Below are positions 6,862-9,813 of a DNA stretch of 9,813 nucleotides, one piece after another. Source of the stretch: Flavobacteriales bacterium. GTDB lineage: Bacteria > Bacteroidota > Bacteroidia > Flavobacteriales > Flavobacteriaceae. Below the pieces are notes generated by a model. It saw nothing but the letters and a program-made list of their open reading frames with translations, did not search any database and was not told where the DNA came from. Made by a program: the position numbers and the translations under genes. The stretch spans positions 1-9,813 of the forward strand of contig JALVEJ010000180.1 of assembly GCA_027031025.1 (NCBI GenBank), in the 5' to 3' direction. Numbering within the stretch: position 1 is the first letter of the stretch; each line of letters begins with the position of its first letter.

Positions 6862-8706
6862 TTATTCGACAGTTACCGACTTCGCCAAATTACGCGGCTG
6901 GTCCACATTACAACCACGATATACGGCAATGTAATAGGACAATAATTGCAAAGGAATGGTGGCTAACAAAGGCGTAAAAGCTTCAACGGTTTCGGGTATT
7001 TCAATCACATGGTCAGCTAAGTTTTTAACTTGGGTATCACCTTCGGTGACAATGGCAATAATCTTGCCTTTTCGCGACTTAATCTCTTGAATATTGCTAA
7101 CTATTTTTTCATATTGTCCTTTTTTGGTCGCAATGACAAATACCGGCATATTTTCATCGATTAAGGCAATAGGTCCGTGCTTCATTTCGGCAGCCGGATA
7201 ACCTTCGGCATGGATATACGAGATTTCTTTCAGTTTGAGAGCGCCTTCCAATGCCACCGGAAAATTAAATCCACGTCCCAGATATAAAGCATTGGTCGCA
7301 TCTTTATAATGATGAGCAATTTGTTGGATATATAAATCCGATTGCAAAGTTTTTTCTATTTTTTCGGGCATATTTGCCAGTTCGGACAAATACATATTGT
7401 ATTCACTCATGGAAATGGTACCTTTTTCTTTGGCTAATTTGAGCGCCATCATAGCCATAACCATCACTTGCGTCGTAAAAGCTTTGGTTGATGCCACCCC
7501 TATTTCAGGACCGGCATGTGTATAAGTGCCTGAGTGGGATTCTCTCGGAATAGACGACCCGACCACGTTGCAAATAGCATAAATAAAAGCATTTTTTTGT
7601 TTGGCTAATTTTATGGCTGCCAAGGTATCGGCTGTTTCTCCGGATTGTGAAATAGGAATCACGATATCATTCTCTTTGATAATCGGGTTGCGATACCTAA
7701 ACTCCGAACTATATTCAACTTCAACCGGAATACGTGCCAGTTCTTCAAACAAATATTCGCCCACCAAACCGGCATGCCAGGAAGTTCCGGCACCAATCAT
7801 AATCATACGGTCGGCATTTAAAAATTTATTGAGATGATTATCTATTCCCGATAGTTTTATCAAATTTTGTTCCGGTAAAACCCTTCCGCGCATGGTATCG
7901 CGTATGACATTGGGTTGTTCGTATATTTCTTTGAGCATAAAATGTTCGTAACCGCCTTTTTCAATTTGGTCCAAACTCATTTGCAATTCTTGTATATAAG
8001 GTGCTATTTTGCTATCATCCTTAATATTACGAATATCCGGTTCTTTCCCTTTTTTAATGATAGCCATCTGCTCATCTTCAAGATACATGGCATTTTTGGT
8101 AAATTCAATAAACGGTGTCGCGTCCGAGGCAATAAAATATTCATCTTTGCCAATCCCGATAGCCAATGGGCTTCCAAGCCGCGCCATAACAATTTCATCG
8201 GGTTTTTGCCGGTTAAACACCACAATGGCATAGGCGCCTACAACTTCATTTAAAGCTATCTGAACGGCTTTTCCCAAGCCGACCTGTTCCTTTTTCATAA
8301 CATCTTCAATCAAGTTTACCAAAACTTCGGTATCGGTATCACTTGTAAACTGATAACCTCTATTGAGCAAAGTCTGCTTGATGGGTTCATAATTTTCAAT
8401 GATGCCATTGTGCACAATAACCAGGTTGCCCGAATTAGAGACATGCGGATGCGCATTAACATCATTAGGCTCGCCATGGGTCGCCCAACGCGTATGTCCC
8501 AAACCAATATGACCTGTTTTTTCGTCGTCACTTTTAAAAAGTTGCTCTAAATCGGCAACTTTACCCTTGGTTTTTTTATAAATAAGCTCTTGGTCAAACA
8601 ACGCCAAACCGGCACTGTCATAACCACGATATTCCAAACGTTTTAAGCCGTTAATAATAATTGGAAAGGCATTTCGTTGCCCGATATATCCTACTATTCC
8701 ACACAT
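6862..8706 (-). CDS. glmS: Glutamine:fructose-6-phosphate aminotransferase (isomerizing)
   Basis: A 614-residue cytoplasmic enzyme making glucosamine-6-phosphate from fructose-6-phosphate and glutamine, the entry to UDP-GlcNAc, peptidoglycan and LPS. The N-terminal class II glutaminase domain has nucleophile Cys2 (after Met1), HTRWATHG (71-78), HNGIIEN (99-105) and SDTDTE (122-127). Two SIS domains follow: the first with SQSGETADT (353-361) and STKAFTTQ (406-413), the second with KEISYIHAEG and AEMKHGP. Glu494 and His510 correspond to E. coli Glu488 and His504. The C-terminal DQPRNLAKSVTVE is canonical and includes the Schiff-base Lys609 (E. coli Lys603). The start is fixed because Cys2 must be exposed after Met removal. 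It lies between a GlmU-type gene upstream and a sensor kinase 6 bases downstream. The leader has repeats and a C6 run close to the start codon (minus strand) but no SD sequence. Confidence 0.98.
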   Translation of the reverse strand: MCGIVGYIGQRNAFPIIINGLKRLEYRGYDSAGLALFDQELIYKKTKGKVADLEQLFKSDDEKTGHIGLGHTRWATHGEPNDVNAHPHVSNSGNLVIVHNGIIENYEPIKQTLLNRGYQFTSDTDTEVLVNLIEDVMKKEQVGLGKAVQIALNEVVGAYAIVVFNRQKPDEIVMARLGSPLAIGIGKDEYFIASDATPFIEFTKNAMYLEDEQMAIIKKGKEPDIRNIKDDSKIAPYIQELQMSLDQIEKGGYEHFMLKEIYEQPNVIRDTMRGRVLPEQNLIKLSGIDNHLNKFLNADRMIMIGAGTSWHAGLVGEYLFEELARIPVEVEYSSEFRYRNPIIKENDIVIPISQSGETADTLAAIKLAKQKNAFIYAICNVVGSSIPRESHSGTYTHAGPEIGVASTKAFTTQVMVMAMMALKLAKEKGTISMSEYNMYLSELANMPEKIEKTLQSDLYIQQIAHHYKDATNALYLGRGFNFPVALEGALKLKEISYIHAEGYPAAEMKHGPIALIDENMPVFVIATKKGQYEKIVSNIQEIKSRKGKIIAIVTEGDTQVKNLADHVIEIPETVEAFTPLLATIPLQLLSYYIAVYRGCNVDQPRNLAKSVTVE

Positions 8707-8756
8707 AATTTTGGGGGGTATTTGTTGATTTTATATATTTCATAGGTTACTTATGC

Positions 8757-8780
8757 TATACAATGTCTCTTTATTGTATA
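8757..8780. promoter_or_regulatory. 8+8 inverted repeat in the glmS leader
   Basis: Perfect arms TATACAAT (8757-8764) and ATTGTATA (8773-8780) flank an 8-base loop, 51 bases upstream of the glmS start codon. No T-tract follows on the minus strand, so it is not a good terminator for the upstream gene. It could be an operator for a dimeric repressor or an mRNA leader hairpin controlling GlmS. Function is unknown. Confidence 0.4.
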
Positions 8781-8799
8781 AAAATTTGTCTCTGCATAT

Positions 8800-8814
8800 A
8801 ATTTGAGGAATTGA
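8800..8814. repeat. 15-nt direct repeat, copy 1 (AATTTGAGGAATTGA)
   Basis: Identical over 15 bases to 8888-8902, with start-to-start distance 88. The two bases one step further upstream (TA) also match, giving 17 of 18 with a single mismatch. The core AATT-TGAGG-AATT is a small inverted repeat, so each copy could itself be a protein-binding site. Confidence 0.6.
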
Positions 8815-8887
8815 TAATTATTTCTACTTCATAGAATACTCAAATCTTTGATGTTTGTTCACTACTTCAAACTATATTACTACTTAC

Positions 8888-8902
8888 AATTTGAGGAATT
8901 GA
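8888..8902. repeat. 15-nt direct repeat, copy 2 (AATTTGAGGAATTGA)
   Basis: Second copy of the repeat at 8800-8814. Here the inverted core extends to CAATT-TGAGG-AATTG (8887-8901). It lies 27 bases beyond the end of the GlmU-type gene. The flanking sequences of the two copies are otherwise unrelated, so this is not a larger tandem duplication. Confidence 0.6.
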
Positions 8903-8928
8903 AAAAAGTTCCACATCAATCATAACAA

Positions 8929-9813
8929 CTATCTTTCTATTTCTTTAACTAAATTATAAACTTTTTCAAACAAATCGGCTTCTGTTTTATCAAATATTTT
9001 CTGCCGGCGTTTCATCACGGCTTTGGCTACTTCTACGGCTTTATCATAGCGGTAATCGGTATGTTGTTGCCCACCCCACTTAAAAGACGGAAAAAATTTG
9101 GGTTGATAACCGCCGCCAAAAATATTACTACACACTCCTACTACTGTTCCGGTATTAAACATGGTCGATATGCCGCATTTGGAATGATCGCCCATAATCA
9201 AACCGCAAAATTGCAAGCCGGTATCGACAAAATCCATTTGGGTATAATTCCAAAGTTTGACATGGGAATAATTGTTTTTCAAATTAGAATTGTTAGTACC
9301 GGCACCCAAATTGCACCATTCGGCAATCACCGAATCGCCAAGATAGCCGTCATGTCCTTTGTTAGCATTGCCGAAAAAGACGGCATCTTTTATTTCACCA
9401 CCGGCTTTGGTATTGGGTCCCAAAGTTGTGCCGCCGTAGATCTTAGCGCCCATTTTGACCACTGAATTGTCCAATGCCGCAAAAGGTCCGCGAATCATAC
9501 TACCTTCAAGTATTTTGACATTCTTACCTATATAAACAGGTCCGTCATCGGTATTGAAAATAACCGCTTCAACCCTAGCGCTTTCTTCTAAAAATACAGG
9601 ATATTTTCCGACAACCGTATTGGTTTTTGATAGTTTTTTTCCGGTTCTACCAGAGGTTATCAAACTAAAATCAGATTTAATCTGCGTAGCATTTTTGGTA
9701 AAAATATCATAAGGCTGTTTTATAAAATTAACTTTTCCTTGATATTCTATTTTATTATCACCAGCCACAGTAATGGTTTGAATATCCTTAAAAGTCAGTT
9801 GATCTTGTCTTAT
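8929..9813 (-). CDS. GlmU-family acyltransferase/nucleotidyltransferase, 5' end cut by window
   Basis: The C-terminal 294 codons are visible. The frame stays open to the window edge, and the apparent start at 9768 is an internal GTG, so the gene begins outside the window. It resembles the alternative Bacteroidota form of GlmU (about 390 residues, TIGR03991-like as I recall), so roughly 100 N-terminal residues, the nucleotidyltransferase-like part, are missing. The visible part is a left-handed beta-helix of hexapeptide repeats, from about GPVYIGKNVKILEGS to TGTVVGVCSNIFG. The segment GHDGYLGDS then NLGAGTNNSNLKNNY parallels NHLTYLGD and GAGT of classical GlmU, with its His at the place of catalytic His363. 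The likely role is acetylation of glucosamine-1-phosphate and uridylation to UDP-GlcNAc in the cytoplasm, matching glmS next door. The bifunctional role cannot be confirmed without the missing N-terminus. Confidence 0.88.
   Translation of the reverse strand: MRQDQLTFKDIQTITVAGDNKIEYQGKVNFIKQPYDIFTKNATQIKSDFSLITSGRTGKKLSKTNTVVGKYPVFLEESARVEAVIFNTDDGPVYIGKNVKILEGSMIRGPFAALDNSVVKMGAKIYGGTTLGPNTKAGGEIKDAVFFGNANKGHDGYLGDSVIAEWCNLGAGTNNSNLKNNYSHVKLWNYTQMDFVDTGLQFCGLIMGDHSKCGISTMFNTGTVVGVCSNIFGGGYQPKFFPSFKWGGQQHTDYRYDKAVEVAKAVMKRRQKIFDKTEADLFEKVYNLVKEIER

Larger units (their letters stand above)
8707..8928. other. glmS leader / intergenic region with repeats
   Basis: 222 bases between the GlmU-type gene and glmS, too long for a simple operon spacer and without any ORF I would call. 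On the minus strand it should contain a glmS promoter, but I see no exact TAnnTTTG; the nearest is TAGTTTG (complement of 8868-8874), one base short. It holds a 15-nt exact direct repeat, an 8+8 inverted repeat (8757-8780), two copies of TGTCTCT (8764-8770, 8787-8793) and a G6 run (8713-8718; C6 in the mRNA) ending 6 bases before the glmS start codon. No recognisable intrinsic terminator for the GlmU-type gene is present. Confidence 0.6.

Noticed and set aside
7915..8253. Plus-strand frames opposite glmS
   Set aside because: Shadow frames of a strongly conserved gene, overlapping one another in different frames, without family resemblance.
8707..8928. glmS ribozyme in the glmS leader
   Set aside because: The leader is A/T-rich, and I could not find the conserved core and pseudoknot elements of the Firmicutes ribozyme by eye. 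It is also not expected in Bacteroidota. A covariance-model search would settle it.
9061..9465. 134-codon plus-strand frame opposite the GlmU-type gene
   Set aside because: Antisense to the hexapeptide-repeat region, whose regular Gly/Asn codons suppress stops on the other strand. No promoter and no recognisable protein features.
9766..9768. GTG at 9768 as the start of the GlmU-type gene
   Set aside because: The frame stays open to the window edge and the protein would lack the N-terminal domain of its family. The gene is cut by the window, not short.
1..9813. Mobile elements, CRISPR arrays, tRNA or rRNA genes
   Set aside because: No transposase, integrase, terminal inverted repeats, regularly spaced repeats or tRNA-like cloverleaf were recognised anywhere; gene content is core metabolism with uniform composition.

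Overview
This is an AT-rich (roughly 35-40% G+C by eye) chromosomal window. It looks like a member of the Bacteroidota, most likely the class Flavobacteriia. The supporting signs are a TAnnTTTG-type -7 promoter element, almost no Shine-Dalgarno sequences, a Bacteroidota-style HQIGTPL histidine kinase, the alternative Bacteroidota form of GlmU, and a Crp/Fnr regulator with the N-terminal CxxC and VYC pattern. I cannot name the genus. The window holds eight protein genes and no RNA gene, CRISPR array, insertion sequence or prophage that I can see.

Left part (1-2975): a small lipoprotein of unknown function (45-635, +) converges on a large secreted M1-family zinc metallopeptidase (693-2975, -). 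A strong bidirectional terminator hairpin lies between their ends. The next 473 bases (2976-3448) separate the peptidase from a divergent operon and hold several small perfect palindromes.

Centre (3347-5651, +): a compact three-gene operon of a Crp/Fnr-family regulator, panB (ketopantoate hydroxymethyltransferase, pantothenate/CoA synthesis) and an RluA-family RNA pseudouridine synthase. The genes are 2 nt apart and then overlap by 1 nt. The regulator keeps two N-terminal cysteines and the internal cysteine that bind the [4Fe-4S] cluster in E. coli FNR, but the third FNR ligand is replaced and another cysteine is offered elsewhere. A perfect FNR-like palindrome sits about 40 bases upstream of the start site predicted from the -7 box. 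This suggests redox- or oxygen-responsive autoregulation of the whole operon.

Right part (5716-9813, -): genes for amino-sugar supply and an orphan sensor kinase. A Bacteroidota-type GlmU-like acyltransferase/nucleotidyltransferase, cut by the window edge, is followed after 222 bases by glmS (glutamine:fructose-6-phosphate aminotransferase). Six bases later comes a two-TM sensor histidine kinase with no response regulator in view. GlmS and GlmU together cover the entry and final steps to UDP-GlcNAc, needed for peptidoglycan and LPS. The 222-base leader of glmS is unusual: it has a 15-nt exact direct repeat, an 8+8 inverted repeat and a C6 run just before the start codon.

Most of the window is ordinary core metabolism. 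The parts worth a second look are the regulator with its candidate operator, the glmS leader, and the kinase coupled to glmS. I did not find a clearly new multi-gene system.
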